A DNA stretch of 64,000 bases. Source: CAVYHJ01 sp963768165 [NCBI: uncultured bacterium]. Lineage in GTDB: Bacteria > UBP4 > UBA4092. How positions within the stretch are numbered: position 1 is the first letter of the stretch; every line of letters begins with the position of its first letter. Under the pieces are notes generated by a model. The model did no database searches. It was not told the origin of the DNA and worked only from the letters and a program-made list of their open reading frames with translations. Location: positions 434,001-498,000 of the forward strand of contig CAVYHJ010000026.1 of NCBI GenBank assembly GCA_963768165.1, in the 5' to 3' direction. Made by a program: the position numbers and the translations under genes. Below are positions 7,155 to 16,923 of this stretch, in pieces.

Positions 7155-8459
7155 TTATTGTGGTTCTAGAACAACGCCCGGAACAAAGGTATTATGAAGA
7201 TACAACCGGTCAATCATAGCTGTCAAGACAGTGCTGAGTTTGAATATGTTGGTAAATTGGGCGTGGAGAATGAAACGTTGTTCCACCATTCTGATAGCTT
7301 CTTGAATATCTTCGATATTGACCTGCGTCCGGCCATTCTGATGCGCCTGTAATTTTGCCGACCATTTCATGAATCCGTACAAGACCAAGAGGGTTTGGTA
7401 CCCACGGAAAACCCCGTGCATAGGAGTCAAGGTTTTGCGGAATAAAACATGAATCCAGTATTCCCGAAGGAAATGGTCTATATCCTGGTTGTTGGTCATG
7501 AAACGTATTTTCTTGATTTGCTCAATATCAAAGGGCTCCTTTTGAGTAATGAAATCGGGTACGATTCCCCTACCCTTGCGGAACTTGAAATAATTGCCAT
7601 AGAGATTAAAAAGCAGAGCGAAACGAGAAGATTGTTTTTTCGAGAGTTGCAACCAGGTATAAAATGGCGCAAGATACGTGAGGGTAGAGTTTTTCGGATA
7701 ACCGATATTTTCCGCAATGGCAAAGACCCGGCGATAGTTATCTTGTTTTAATTTTTCCAATCCACCTTGCAAGGTTTCTTTGGGAGTTTCGTTGGATTTT
7801 TTAGCAGTTTCTTCCACTTGTTTCAAGGTGATACAGACGCTATTGAAAATACTTCCTGCGATGAGTGCCAACGGGAAAGAAAATTGTTGCTGATTAAATA
7901 TGGCAAGTAATCCTTCTTCCACCCACTTATATTCTTTCCAGGAAATATCGAGAAGAGAGAAAAGATTTATCGAGTCAGGGATTCGACGAACGCGATAACT
8001 GCCGGAGAGGACTTCGAGGATTTCCGGTTTCTGCTCAGACAATGATTTCCCTTTATGCGAACGAACAGCGGTACACGCAAAGGAAAGACCAACGTTGACT
8101 CCGTCGGGCGTTTCCACGAAATAATACGGGAATTCCTTACAGACCTGCGGTTTTTCACGATAGCCGAGATGGTTGTGAATTCCACATTTGGCGTCTTTGG
8201 TCAGGAAGACACATTCCCCGCAGGAGTTGCGTTCAAAGGTAATCATTTCTCCGCTGGGTAGAGGAGTATCGAGTTTTTTAAATTTCTCGCCTTGACCAAG
8301 AACGGGGTCATATTTTACCCAATCAATATCCTGCAATTTGGCATAGGAAACGGTGTCCACACCGATTAACCAGTCATTACGACAACAGGCGCCGGAGTTT
8401 TGGCAGGTGTAGACGACATTATCGGCGAGTATAAGATTTTTTTTGGTATCGTCCTGCAT
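7155..8459 (-). CDS. YkgJ-type cysteine-cluster protein (FliB-like)
   Basis: 434 aa. The N-terminal 130 residues hold the cysteine pattern of the YkgJ/FliB metal-cluster family: CQNSGACC, then CGEC, KCGIH, KPQVCKEFPYYF and FACTAV. This region probably binds an iron-sulfur cluster or zinc. In FliB the same N-terminal cluster is linked to lysine N-methylation of flagellin, but no flagellar gene is in the window and I do not assign that reaction. The remaining 300 residues look helical and are not recognised. It precedes yjbQ on the same strand. Confidence 0.7.
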   Translation of the reverse strand: MQDDTKKNLILADNVVYTCQNSGACCRNDWLIGVDTVSYAKLQDIDWVKYDPVLGQGEKFKKLDTPLPSGEMITFERNSCGECVFLTKDAKCGIHNHLGYREKPQVCKEFPYYFVETPDGVNVGLSFACTAVRSHKGKSLSEQKPEILEVLSGSYRVRRIPDSINLFSLLDISWKEYKWVEEGLLAIFNQQQFSFPLALIAGSIFNSVCITLKQVEETAKKSNETPKETLQGGLEKLKQDNYRRVFAIAENIGYPKNSTLTYLAPFYTWLQLSKKQSSRFALLFNLYGNYFKFRKGRGIVPDFITQKEPFDIEQIKKIRFMTNNQDIDHFLREYWIHVLFRKTLTPMHGVFRGYQTLLVLYGFMKWSAKLQAHQNGRTQVNIEDIQEAIRMVEQRFILHAQFTNIFKLSTVLTAMIDRLYLHNTFVPGVVLEPQ

Positions 8460-8843
8460 GGTTTAACCCTAAAGGTTTTAGACAATCATACCTTGTTTCA
8501 ATAAAATAGAGAATACCTTATTCCTATTCTTTTCAATTCAATGTCGTAGATCCATTTGTCCTGGCTCTTCTAATCTATGATGGCCGTCTAGGGAAAAACC
8601 ATTTCTATTTATTGTGGTCACAGATTTTCTAAAATGTCAAAAGAAATTATTAATCTACCTATGTATTAGAAAATCAAGTTGTCAAGATAAAAATGATTAA
8701 AAGTTGCAAATTTTAGTTTATCATTTGAGACTTTTAAAAAATCATTATTGATAACTTGGATAAGTTTGTATTTGACAGATAAAATGGTCTATGAGAAAAT
8801 CACTTTCCAATGTATTATCCAAATTTTCAGGGGAGGTAAATCC
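8460..8843. other. AT-rich divergent intergenic region
   Basis: 384 nt between the divergent YkgJ-type gene and htrA, strongly AT-rich from about 8620 onward. It holds the predicted htrA promoter (8772-8800) and the ribosome site of htrA. I see no open frame of convincing codon use, no tRNA and no clear repeat. Confidence 0.5.
8772..8800 (+). promoter_or_regulatory. Predicted promoter of htrA
   Basis: Perfect TTGACA (8772-8777), 17-nt spacer, GAAAAT (8795-8800, four of six -10 consensus bases). It would give a leader of about 37 nt before the start codon at 8844. Confidence 0.5.
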
Positions 8844-10913
8844 ATGTCCAAGATATTGCATATCGTCTCGTATTTAAAGAAATCTCTGCTTTTTAGTTTA
8901 TTAGGTATTGCCTGCCTTCTCTTATTCGATTCCACATTTGCTGTAGGAGAAGTTCAAGAATCGCTTCACAAAGAAATAGATGCGGCGATCGCCAAGGTGA
9001 AACCCGCGCTGGTGCGGATTTTCGTGGTGTCCACGGATTATAGCGAAGGGCGCGAAATTAAATTTGAAGAATCCGGCAGCGGCGTTATCATTTCCAAAGA
9101 CGGTTATATTATCACCAATCATCATGTTGCTGGCCACGCGACCCGCTTGGTTTGTACCCTCGCCAATAAAGAAGAAGTGGACGCAGAACTCATTGGAACC
9201 GATCCCCTGGCGGATATTTCCATTATCAAAATAAAATCCAATGGGAAAAAAGAATACCCCTATGCGGTATTTGGAGATTCGTCAAAAGCAAAAGTTGGCG
9301 ATGATGTTTTGGCGATGGGAAGCCCGTTGGCACTCTCTCAATCTGTCACTCTAGGAATTATCAGCAACACGGAAATGGTCATGCCCAAATTTCTCTGGCC
9401 TTTTGAACGGTTCAAATTGGACGGTGAAGATGTCGGTTCCATTGTCCGCTGGATTGGACATGATGCCGCTATCTATCCCGGAAATTCCGGCGGGCCGTTG
9501 GTTAATCTTAAGGGAGAAATTATCGGGATTAATGAGATTGATTTAGGCTTGAGTGGTGCTATTCCCGGCAATCTTGCCAAAGAAGTTGCCGATGAATTGA
9601 TTAAAAATAAAAAAGTTTCCCGCAGTTGGATTGGGATTGAAATCCAACCCCAATTCAAATATGCCAATCCTAAAAATGGAATCCTGATTAGCGGAACTAT
9701 CAGCAATTCTCCGGGCGCCAAAGCGGGGTTTCAATCAGGCGATGTGTTGATTAAATTGGATGGCAAGGAAGTCAACGCGCGATTTGATGAAGAAATTCCT
9801 TTGTTCAACCGCATGGTCGCGGATATTCCTATTGGGAAAACAATTGATGCCGTAGTCTTGCGTGACGGTAAAGAAGTCAATTTGAAAGTTACTACTATGG
9901 AACGGGCGGCAATACGTCCCAAAGAAGTTGAATTAAACCAATGGGGAATTACCGTTCGCAATATTTCCCTCCTCGCTGCCAAGGAGATGAAACGTAAAGA
10001 CCAAAATGGTGTATTGGTCACATCTATCCGTCCCGGAGGTCCTGCCGGAGAATCCAAACCCATTATTGACGAAAGAGACATTATCGTCAAAGTAAACGGA
10101 GAACCAATCAATAATGTGAAAGACCTGACGGCATTGACGGAAAAAGTTACTCAAGGGAAGAGAGAACCGACTCCAGTCATAGTCGAATACGACCGGAAAT
10201 CTGAAAAATATCTAACCGTTGTCAAAGTTGGAATTAAAGAACTTGAAGACCCCGGATTGGAAGTTAAAAAAGCCTGGCTGCCCGTCGCCATGCAAGTTAT
10301 TACCCGCGATATGGCGGAACAATTGGGAATCCCTGACCAGACTGGTGTCCGTGTGACTCAAGTTTATCCCAATAGCACGGCGGAAAAAGCGGGATTGAAA
10401 GTCGGCGACCTGATTGTCGGATTGGATGGAGAAAAGATTGCCGCTTCCCAGCCGGAAGATTATGAAGTGTTGCCGACCATGATCCGGCAATATAAGGTTG
10501 GCGCGACGGCAGGGTTAACAATCCTGCGCGGAAAAGATCAATTAAAAATTCCTGTGGAATTGGTGCGTGCCCCCAAACTCGAACGAGAAATGAAAAAATA
10601 TAAGGATGAAAATTTTGAGTTTACCGTGCGCGACGTCGCGTTCCTTGATAAAGCCGAAGAAGAATGGAAAGAAGATCAGTCCGGAGTTATCGCCACGGAA
10701 GTCAAAGAAGGCGGATGGGCGGCATTGGGCCATCTCGCCGTAGACGATTTGATTTTGGAAGTTAACAATCAAAAAATTACGGATGTACTCTCGCTGGAAA
10801 AACAAATGAAACAAATTTCATCGGACAAACCAAAATCGGTTATAATAAAAGCCTTACGGGGAATCCATACAGTCTTTATTGAATTGGAACCCACGTGGGA
10901 CAAAACCAAATAA
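8844..10913 (+). CDS. htrA: HtrA/Deg-type periplasmic serine protease with four PDZ domains
   Basis: 689 aa from ATG 8844, chosen because GGGGAGG stands 6 nt upstream and because this start gives a signal peptide (KKSLLFSLLGIACLLLF). Upstream in-frame codons lack a ribosome site. The trypsin-like domain has the full triad: His94 (TNHHVAG), Asp124 (LADISII) and Ser215 (PGNSGGPL). Four PDZ-like segments follow at roughly 260-350, 365-465, 475-570 and 590-680, against two in DegP. The role is presumably degradation or folding of envelope proteins under stress. It ends 12 nt before a second trypsin-fold protein lacking the triad, so the two probably act together. Confidence 0.93.
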   Translation: MSKILHIVSYLKKSLLFSLLGIACLLLFDSTFAVGEVQESLHKEIDAAIAKVKPALVRIFVVSTDYSEGREIKFEESGSGVIISKDGYIITNHHVAGHATRLVCTLANKEEVDAELIGTDPLADISIIKIKSNGKKEYPYAVFGDSSKAKVGDDVLAMGSPLALSQSVTLGIISNTEMVMPKFLWPFERFKLDGEDVGSIVRWIGHDAAIYPGNSGGPLVNLKGEIIGINEIDLGLSGAIPGNLAKEVADELIKNKKVSRSWIGIEIQPQFKYANPKNGILISGTISNSPGAKAGFQSGDVLIKLDGKEVNARFDEEIPLFNRMVADIPIGKTIDAVVLRDGKEVNLKVTTMERAAIRPKEVELNQWGITVRNISLLAAKEMKRKDQNGVLVTSIRPGGPAGESKPIIDERDIIVKVNGEPINNVKDLTALTEKVTQGKREPTPVIVEYDRKSEKYLTVVKVGIKELEDPGLEVKKAWLPVAMQVITRDMAEQLGIPDQTGVRVTQVYPNSTAEKAGLKVGDLIVGLDGEKIAASQPEDYEVLPTMIRQYKVGATAGLTILRGKDQLKIPVELVRAPKLEREMKKYKDENFEFTVRDVAFLDKAEEEWKEDQSGVIATEVKEGGWAALGHLAVDDLILEVNNQKITDVLSLEKQMKQISSDKPKSVIIKALRGIHTVFIELEPTWDKTK

Positions 10914-10925
10914 AGGAGGAGTACC

Positions 10926-11789
10926 ATGAAATCAGTAATTCGTAATATTATATTACTTGCCAGTACAGCTATTTTGTGTACGGCATCCACGATTCAAGCC
11001 GACGAAGGTGCGGTTGCCGGCCGGGATATTTTATCCAAATATCAAAATGCGGTATTAACCGTCAAATTGGTTATTAAACAAGGGATGTCATTCGGGGGGC
11101 GCGATGCCAATAAAAGTGAATCCAAATCCGAAGCCACCGGAACGGTGATTGATCCTTCCGGACTTACGGTCATATCATTGACTGCTACAGACCCCAGTGG
11201 ATTACTTGGAGATTTGATGGGAGGCAGCGATGACGAAGATATGAAATTAAAAATAGAATCGGAAGTTACAGATGTTAAACTGATTTTGCCGGATGCGACA
11301 GAAGTCCCTGCCAAGATTGTGTTGCGCGACAAGGATTTGGATTTAGCCTTTATCCGTCCAGTGGATAAGCCTACCAAACCGCTTACTTATATTGACCTGG
11401 CGAATGATAGTAAACCTAAGATTCTCGATGAACTGATTGTCCTCAATCGTCTGGGTAAAGTCGCCAATCGTGCTCCAGCGGTCTCCTTGGACCGTGTGGA
11501 ATCTATGATTGAAAAACCTCGTACCTTCTATGTCCCCGGCCGTGGAACTTCTTCTGGTGGATTAGGTTCGCCTGTTTTTACTTATGATGGAAAATTGGTC
11601 GGTCTTCAACTCCTGCGGAGTATCAAAACAGACGGACGTCCTGATTTTGGGTCTTTATTATCCGGAATTGGCGGATTGGGAATTATGCCAGTGGTGTTAC
11701 CTGCAGCGGATATCGCTGAAGCAGCTAAACAAGCACCGGAAGTCAGTAAAGTAGAGACTCCCAAACCTGAAGAAAAGAAAACTAAATAA
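10926..11789 (+). CDS. Secreted trypsin-fold pseudoprotease, HtrA paralogue
   Basis: 287 aa with a signal peptide (IILLASTAILCTASTIQA) and a good ribosome site (AAAGGAGGAG) 5 nt before the ATG. The body follows the HtrA trypsin fold: GTVIDPSGLTVIS aligns with the strand before the catalytic His, KDLDLAFIRP keeps the Asp, and GGLGSPVFTYDGKLVG aligns with the GNSGGPLV segment. The His position (LTATD) and the Ser position (GLG instead of GNS) are not conserved, and no PDZ domain follows. I therefore infer an inactive paralogue, perhaps regulating or scaffolding the four-PDZ HtrA upstream. The tail is Lys/Glu/Pro-rich. Confidence 0.75.
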   Translation: MKSVIRNIILLASTAILCTASTIQADEGAVAGRDILSKYQNAVLTVKLVIKQGMSFGGRDANKSESKSEATGTVIDPSGLTVISLTATDPSGLLGDLMGGSDDEDMKLKIESEVTDVKLILPDATEVPAKIVLRDKDLDLAFIRPVDKPTKPLTYIDLANDSKPKILDELIVLNRLGKVANRAPAVSLDRVESMIEKPRTFYVPGRGTSSGGLGSPVFTYDGKLVGLQLLRSIKTDGRPDFGSLLSGIGGLGIMPVVLPAADIAEAAKQAPEVSKVETPKPEEKKTK

Positions 11790-11818
11790 TCTCTCAAACT
11801 TCACTTTGATTTAATAGT

Positions 11819-11844
11819 TGAGGGCATAGAATGCTATGCCCTCA
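11819..11844 (+). terminator. Terminator-like hairpin after the HtrA pair
   Basis: An 11-bp perfect stem TGAGGGCATAG/CTATGCCCTCA with an AATG loop lies 30 nt after the pseudoprotease stop. No clear U-run follows. A second 7-bp hairpin (CTTTGTA/TACAAAG, 11850-11869) comes directly after it. Probable end of the htrA operon. Confidence 0.5.
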
Positions 11845-11978
11845 CTGAGCTTTGTATGTTCGTACAAAGTTTATAATACTAATGAATTCAATTGTATAAA
11901 AAACTTCTCCATATTTCCAAGAATCATATCTCAAAACTGTGGTAAGATTACTACAATTCCGGTTTATTTGAAAAAGCT

Positions 11979-12737
11979 ATGCCGATAGCGATTGTAAAAA
12001 AGAAAGAACGATTGGATAAATTATTGATGGATTTAGGGTTGGTGGAATCCCGCACCAAAGCCCAAGCCGTGATTTTAAGCGGAACCGTTTATGTAAACGG
12101 GCAAAAAGCGGATAAACCAGGACATTTAATCCATCCTGAATTACCCATTGAAATCAAAGAAAATACTCTCCCTTATGTCAGCCGGGGAGGATTGAAACTG
12201 GTATCTGCATTGGAGAAATTTAATATAACTCCAATGGATTGGGTTTGTGTAGATATTGGCGCCTCGACCGGCGGGTTTACGGATTGCCTGTTACAGCATG
12301 GCGCAAAAAAAGTATATGCTATTGATGTGGGGTATGGCCAATTGGATATGAAATTACGCAAGGATTTGCGAGTGGTTATGATGGAGAAAGTGAACGCAAG
12401 ATATTTAAGTCCATCAGATTTTTCCGAACCGGCAGATTTGGTCACTATAGATGTGTCTTTTATTTCCTTAAAGCATATTCTTCCCGCGGCAAAAGAATTA
12501 TTAAAGAATACCGGGCAATTATTGGCTCTAGTTAAACCGCAGTTCGAAGCGGGGAGAAAAGAAATCGCCAAAGGCGGCGTGGTGAAAGACCCAAAAGTTC
12601 GGGAAAAATGTGTACAAGATGTTATAGAATTTGCCGGAAATAGTGGATTTCAAATCAATTATACGACGGAATCTCCTGTGCACGGTCCGGCGGGCAATAT
12701 TGAATATTTTCTGTGGGCAGCAAAGAAAATCAGTTAA
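11979..12737 (+). CDS. tlyA: TlyA-type rRNA 2'-O-methyltransferase
   Basis: 252 aa, normal for the TlyA/hemolysin A family. An S4 RNA-binding domain (residues about 10-70: RLDKLLMDLGLVESRTKAQAVILSG) is followed by an FtsJ-like SAM-methyltransferase fold with DIGASTGGFTDCLLQ and the K-D-K-E-type core (KPQFEAGRKE near residue 185). Characterised TlyA methylates cytidine 2'-OH in rRNA. The family is still often labelled hemolysin, which I think is misleading here. nadK follows after 12 nt, a common gene order. Confidence 0.93.
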   Translation: MPIAIVKKKERLDKLLMDLGLVESRTKAQAVILSGTVYVNGQKADKPGHLIHPELPIEIKENTLPYVSRGGLKLVSALEKFNITPMDWVCVDIGASTGGFTDCLLQHGAKKVYAIDVGYGQLDMKLRKDLRVVMMEKVNARYLSPSDFSEPADLVTIDVSFISLKHILPAAKELLKNTGQLLALVKPQFEAGRKEIAKGGVVKDPKVREKCVQDVIEFAGNSGFQINYTTESPVHGPAGNIEYFLWAAKKIS

Positions 12738-12749
12738 GATTAAAAATAT

Positions 12750-13658
12750 ATGACAAATAAATCGAAGAAAAAAATACAACGAGTAGGAATCATCGCCAAT
12801 TTAAAAAAGCCCATGGCATTGGAAGAAGTAAAAAAACTTTGCCAATGGCTTTCCCGTCATCATTATTCTTATATTTTATTGGAAGAATTGGCAAAGACTT
12901 TACAAAAACCCTCCCGTCAAGTTCCTTTATCGAAGATGGCACAAAACTGCCAGTTGATGATAGTCCTAGGTGGTGACGGAACATTGTTATGGGGCGCCAG
13001 AGCCGGGGCGTATGGGAAAAATCCTGTATTGGGCGTGAATTTGGGTTCCCTTGGATTTCTAGCCGGGGTCTCAATCAACGAGTTATATCCGACTCTTGAG
13101 AAAATTATGAATGACCAATTTGTCACGGAGAAGCGGATTATGCTGGAAGCGCAAGTATGGCGATTAAAGAACAAGTCAGGAACTTCGAAATCCAGGATAA
13201 TCGTTTGGAAACAGGCGGCGTTAAACGATGCTGTTATTACCAAAGAGACCTTGGCACGGATGGTCCAATTGCGAATTAGAGTTAATACCCGACTGGTCAC
13301 AGAATATCGCGCCGACGGAATCATCATTGCGACGCCAACCGGTTCTACGGCTCATTCGTTATCCGCAGGAGGTCCGATTGTCCACCCGGCGATGGACGCA
13401 TTAATTCTCACTCCCATCTGTCCGCACACTTTCAGTAACCGTCCGTTAATTATTACAGGTTCTGATGAGTTATCTGTGGAAGTTTTGACGTCACATCAAA
13501 ACACATATTTAACCTTAGATGGACAGGAAGGTGTTTCGTTAGAACCGGGAGACATTGTAAAACTGCACCGGTCTTCCAAATCCATTTATTTGATTAACTG
13601 TCCCACGCGGGATTATTACCAAGTGTTGCACACGAAATTGCACTGGGGACAGAGATAG
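12750..13658 (+). CDS. nadK: NAD kinase
   Basis: 302 aa. Phosphorylates NAD to NADP with ATP or polyphosphate. The diagnostic motifs are all present: LGGDGTLLWGAR (GGDGT with the catalytic Asp), NLGSLGFL, and the substrate-binding ADGIIIATPTGSTAHSLSAGGP. The length and N-terminal Rossmann-like region are typical. It lies 12 nt after tlyA and 21 nt before the sensor kinase gene, so the plus-strand run from tlyA onward may be one long operon. Confidence 0.97.
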   Translation: MTNKSKKKIQRVGIIANLKKPMALEEVKKLCQWLSRHHYSYILLEELAKTLQKPSRQVPLSKMAQNCQLMIVLGGDGTLLWGARAGAYGKNPVLGVNLGSLGFLAGVSINELYPTLEKIMNDQFVTEKRIMLEAQVWRLKNKSGTSKSRIIVWKQAALNDAVITKETLARMVQLRIRVNTRLVTEYRADGIIIATPTGSTAHSLSAGGPIVHPAMDALILTPICPHTFSNRPLIITGSDELSVEVLTSHQNTYLTLDGQEGVSLEPGDIVKLHRSSKSIYLINCPTRDYYQVLHTKLHWGQR

Positions 13659-13679
13659 TGTCTTTCTTAAGAACTCATC

Positions 13680-15503
13680 ATGAGAATTAAAACCAAATTA
13701 ATTATTGCGTTTTTGGTGGTAGGAATCGTCCCGATGCTGACCGCTGTCCCCTTATCTATTTTCTTCATTAACTTGAAATTAAACCAAAACAATACAGAGA
13801 GGCTGAAAGATGCCTTGGAACTGGTTAAATCCCGGGAAGAACAATCTCTTTCGCGAACTGCATTTGCCGCCGAGAAACTGGCCAATGACAAAGAATTTCA
13901 GGAAAAACTCGCCGATTTTGAAAAAACCGTAATCAACTTACAGGAGCTTATGAAAGAAGCAAATACACCACCCGATATTTTGCAACAATATAAATCATCG
14001 GCAGAGACCACCTTTCAAGAAATTCGGAGAAGAATGAATGAAATTGGGAGCGATTTTAAAGCTATTGATTATGGTATCAGCGTTCTTCAAACTATTGACC
14101 GAGACCAGTTATTGACTTATGTTGGCAATTCGACTGAATTAAGTAAAAAGAAAAATCCTATTTGGCAAGGGTATACCTTGGAAACCAGCGAGAGCAGTGA
14201 AATTGATATTCTGGCAACATCTATAGATAAAATAGAATACCAGGGATTTATTTTAGGAGGTACATTCGCCGGGATCCCTCTCAAAAAAAGCCTAGTGGAT
14301 GTCATTAATGATTATTACCCAGGTGTCTATGCGGCTATCTTATTACCCAACTTTGACTATCCCAAAGACGATCCTGAAAATGTCCGGCTTTACAACACCA
14401 TCTTCAAGGAGGGAAAATCCTTTTCCAGCAAAAGAATTATTCGTAGCCGGATACCATATCAAGCCCAATGTTTTCCTTTAACCGACTCACATAACAAAGT
14501 TTTGGCGGGTATTATCATTGGATTCCAATTGTCCACTGTGACTGACGTTTGGAACCAATATAAAACTATATTTTACGGACTAATGGTGGCGGTTATTAGC
14601 GTTCTGGCGGTCATTCTGGGATACCTTATTGCCCGAGGGATATCCAATCCTATTCGGAGATTGGTGGGAGGAGTGGAGCAAATTTCCAAAGGAAATTTGG
14701 ACCACCAAATTCGGGTACGATCTCACGATGAAATACGTGATTTGTCCACAGCTATTAACCGGATGGCTGAAGAATTGAAACAAAAAAAGGAAATTGAATC
14801 CCAGATTTACACACAAGATAAATTAGCTTCTCTCGGCCAGTTAACCGCAGGCATCGCCCATGAAATTCGGAATCCATTGGGGTCTATCAAATCCTATGCA
14901 GGTATCCTTCGGGATACATTGTTGAAAAACGGAAAAGAAAGGGAAATCGCGCAAATTATCAGCGATCAAGTAGACCGCTTAAATACATTTATTACTGACT
15001 TCTTAAATTTTGCGAAAACCCAAGAACCTAAAATTGTTTCTACTTCTCTGGGAGTTATTTTTGACCGGACAATTAAACTAGTGCAGACTCAATATTCCAA
15101 AGAAAAATATACGATTGAATTTTTACCACAATGCCGGGATGGGAATATTGAGGTTGACCCCCAACAAATTCAACAGGTCTTTTTAAATTTAATTATTAAT
15201 GCCTGCCAGGCTATGCCTTACGGCGGGCGGTTAAAAATCTATTATGCACCCAATACAGAAAAAAAATTGTTCCAAATTTCATTTGAAGATGAGGGGAAAG
15301 GGATATCAGAGGAAGATTTAACAAAAATATTCAGACCTTTTTTTACTACCCGCCAGGAGGGCACCGGTCTGGGTTTATGGATTGTACAACAAATTGTCGC
15401 GCGGCATAATGGACAGATGGAAGTAAAAAGTTCAGTAGGAAAAGGAACAACGATTACAGTATATTTACCGATGGAAGATTCCAAGCTGGATAAGGTGAAA
15501 TAA
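13680..15503 (+). CDS. Membrane sensor histidine kinase (NtrB/AtoS-like)
   Basis: 607 aa. One N-terminal membrane segment (about 9-29), a roughly 260-residue extracytoplasmic sensor region starting with a coiled-coil-like part, a second membrane segment (about 298-320), a HAMP domain, then the kinase core. The phosphoacceptor is His394 in GIAHEIRNPLGSIK; the N box (NLIINACQAM), the G1 box (DEGKGI) and the G2 box (GTGLGLWIV) are intact. The H-box type matches kinases that pair with sigma-54 activators, and such a regulator starts 1 nt after its stop. The signal is unknown; the sensor region does not match a domain I can name. Confidence 0.92.
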   Translation: MRIKTKLIIAFLVVGIVPMLTAVPLSIFFINLKLNQNNTERLKDALELVKSREEQSLSRTAFAAEKLANDKEFQEKLADFEKTVINLQELMKEANTPPDILQQYKSSAETTFQEIRRRMNEIGSDFKAIDYGISVLQTIDRDQLLTYVGNSTELSKKKNPIWQGYTLETSESSEIDILATSIDKIEYQGFILGGTFAGIPLKKSLVDVINDYYPGVYAAILLPNFDYPKDDPENVRLYNTIFKEGKSFSSKRIIRSRIPYQAQCFPLTDSHNKVLAGIIIGFQLSTVTDVWNQYKTIFYGLMVAVISVLAVILGYLIARGISNPIRRLVGGVEQISKGNLDHQIRVRSHDEIRDLSTAINRMAEELKQKKEIESQIYTQDKLASLGQLTAGIAHEIRNPLGSIKSYAGILRDTLLKNGKEREIAQIISDQVDRLNTFITDFLNFAKTQEPKIVSTSLGVIFDRTIKLVQTQYSKEKYTIEFLPQCRDGNIEVDPQQIQQVFLNLIINACQAMPYGGRLKIYYAPNTEKKLFQISFEDEGKGISEEDLTKIFRPFFTTRQEGTGLGLWIVQQIVARHNGQMEVKSSVGKGTTITVYLPMEDSKLDKVK

Positions 15504-15504
15504 T

Positions 15505-16923
15505 ATGGCGCGTATTCTCGTAGTAGACGATGAACAGCATCTTTGTGGTGCATTAAAACTTTTATTGGAATTAGAAGGATACGAAGTAATGACAGCCAAT
15601 GACGGTCTTTCCGCATTGGATATTGTTGGCAACCAAAAAATTGATTTGGTCATCACGGACGTACGCATGCCACGTATGGATGGGATGCAGCTCCTTAAAA
15701 AAGTGCATCAAACCAATCCACTGATTCCCGTGATTGTCATGACCGCTTATGCCAATTTAAAAGATGGAATTCAAGCCATGAAAGACGGAGCATATCACTA
15801 TTTGATGAAACCGTTTGAAAATGACGAAGTGAAATTACAAGTTAAAAAATCATTGGAGGAACTGCGCCTCCGGTCGGAACTGGCTTATCTACGTGATGAA
15901 CTTGACCAGCGATATCCTTTTAAAAATATCATCGGACATAGTGAGGCTATGTTACAAGTGTTTGAATTAATTCGCCGGGTGGCTCCTTCCAAAAGCACGG
16001 TCTTAATCACTGGAGAAAGCGGAACAGGGAAAGAATTGGTCGCTCGTGCGATTCATGACAACAGCCCCCGCCGAGACAAGGCTATGATTAAAGTAAATTG
16101 TGTCGCTATTCCGGATACATTGTTGGAAAGCGAATTATTCGGCCATGTAAAAGGCGCCTTCACGGATGCAACATATACCAAACCGGGAAAATTTGAACTG
16201 TCCGAAGGAGGGACCATCTTCTTGGATGAAATCGGGGATATGAGTCTTGCCCTCCAGGGAAAAATATTACGGGTATTGCAGGAGAGAGAATACGAACCTG
16301 TGGGTGGAACAGCTACAAAGCAAGTTGACATCCGGGTTATCGCGGCCACCAACCGGCCGTTAAAAAGGCTAGTTCAGGAAAATCAATTTAGGGAAGATTT
16401 GTATTTTCGTTTAAATGTAGTTCCTATTAACGTTCCACCATTACGAAATCGCAAAGAGGATATTCCAGAATTAGTACAGTTCTTCTTACAAAAGGATACC
16501 CGGGAAACAGGGAAAAGAATTGAAAAAATAAATCCAGATGCACTCTTCTTTTTAAAAGAATATACCTATCCAGGTAATGTCCGGGAATTGGAAAATATGA
16601 TTGAAAGGGCTGTAGTATTGTGTCAAAAATCGGAATTGGATATACAGGATTTTCAATTCAGTGTAGCGGATACTCCGCGGACACAGCCCATTCAAGAACC
16701 CCTCCCAACCCTATCCTATCGCGAAGCCAAACAGGTCGTGTTAGAAAATTTCGAACGAAAATTCTTTATGGATGCCCTGACATTCGCCCGAGGAAACATA
16801 TCCAAAGCGGCAGAACATATAGGGATGCACCGAAAAAACTTTTATGAAAAGCTAAATCAGTATAAAATTAATACTCAAGATTTTGTTCGGACGGAGGAGG
16901 ATTTAAAACAGAATGAAGAATAA
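15505..16923 (+). CDS. NtrC-family sigma-54-dependent response regulator
   Basis: 472 aa in the standard three-part layout. The receiver domain (1-120) has the phosphorylation site Asp52 (VITDVRMPRMDG). The AAA+ domain (about 140-375) has Walker A GESGTGKE, Walker B GGTIFLDEIGD and the arginine-finger region. The C-terminal Fis-type HTH is around 430-465 (GNISKAAEHIGMHRKNFYEKL). The sigma-54-contacting loop reads GAFTDA (217-222) rather than the canonical GAFTGA, a known variant in the family. It should activate sigma-54 promoters in response to the adjacent kinase. Its 3' end overlaps the SurA-like gene by 11 nt. Confidence 0.94.
   Translation: MARILVVDDEQHLCGALKLLLELEGYEVMTANDGLSALDIVGNQKIDLVITDVRMPRMDGMQLLKKVHQTNPLIPVIVMTAYANLKDGIQAMKDGAYHYLMKPFENDEVKLQVKKSLEELRLRSELAYLRDELDQRYPFKNIIGHSEAMLQVFELIRRVAPSKSTVLITGESGTGKELVARAIHDNSPRRDKAMIKVNCVAIPDTLLESELFGHVKGAFTDATYTKPGKFELSEGGTIFLDEIGDMSLALQGKILRVLQEREYEPVGGTATKQVDIRVIAATNRPLKRLVQENQFREDLYFRLNVVPINVPPLRNRKEDIPELVQFFLQKDTRETGKRIEKINPDALFFLKEYTYPGNVRELENMIERAVVLCQKSELDIQDFQFSVADTPRTQPIQEPLPTLSYREAKQVVLENFERKFFMDALTFARGNISKAAEHIGMHRKNFYEKLNQYKINTQDFVRTEEDLKQNEE

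Noticed and set aside
7155-8459. Flagellin lysine N-methylase
   Set aside because: Only the N-terminal cysteine cluster resembles FliB; there are no flagellar genes, and the rest of the protein is unrecognised.
11979-12737. Hemolysin
   Set aside because: S4 plus FtsJ-like domains indicate an rRNA 2'-O-methyltransferase; the hemolysin label is historical.
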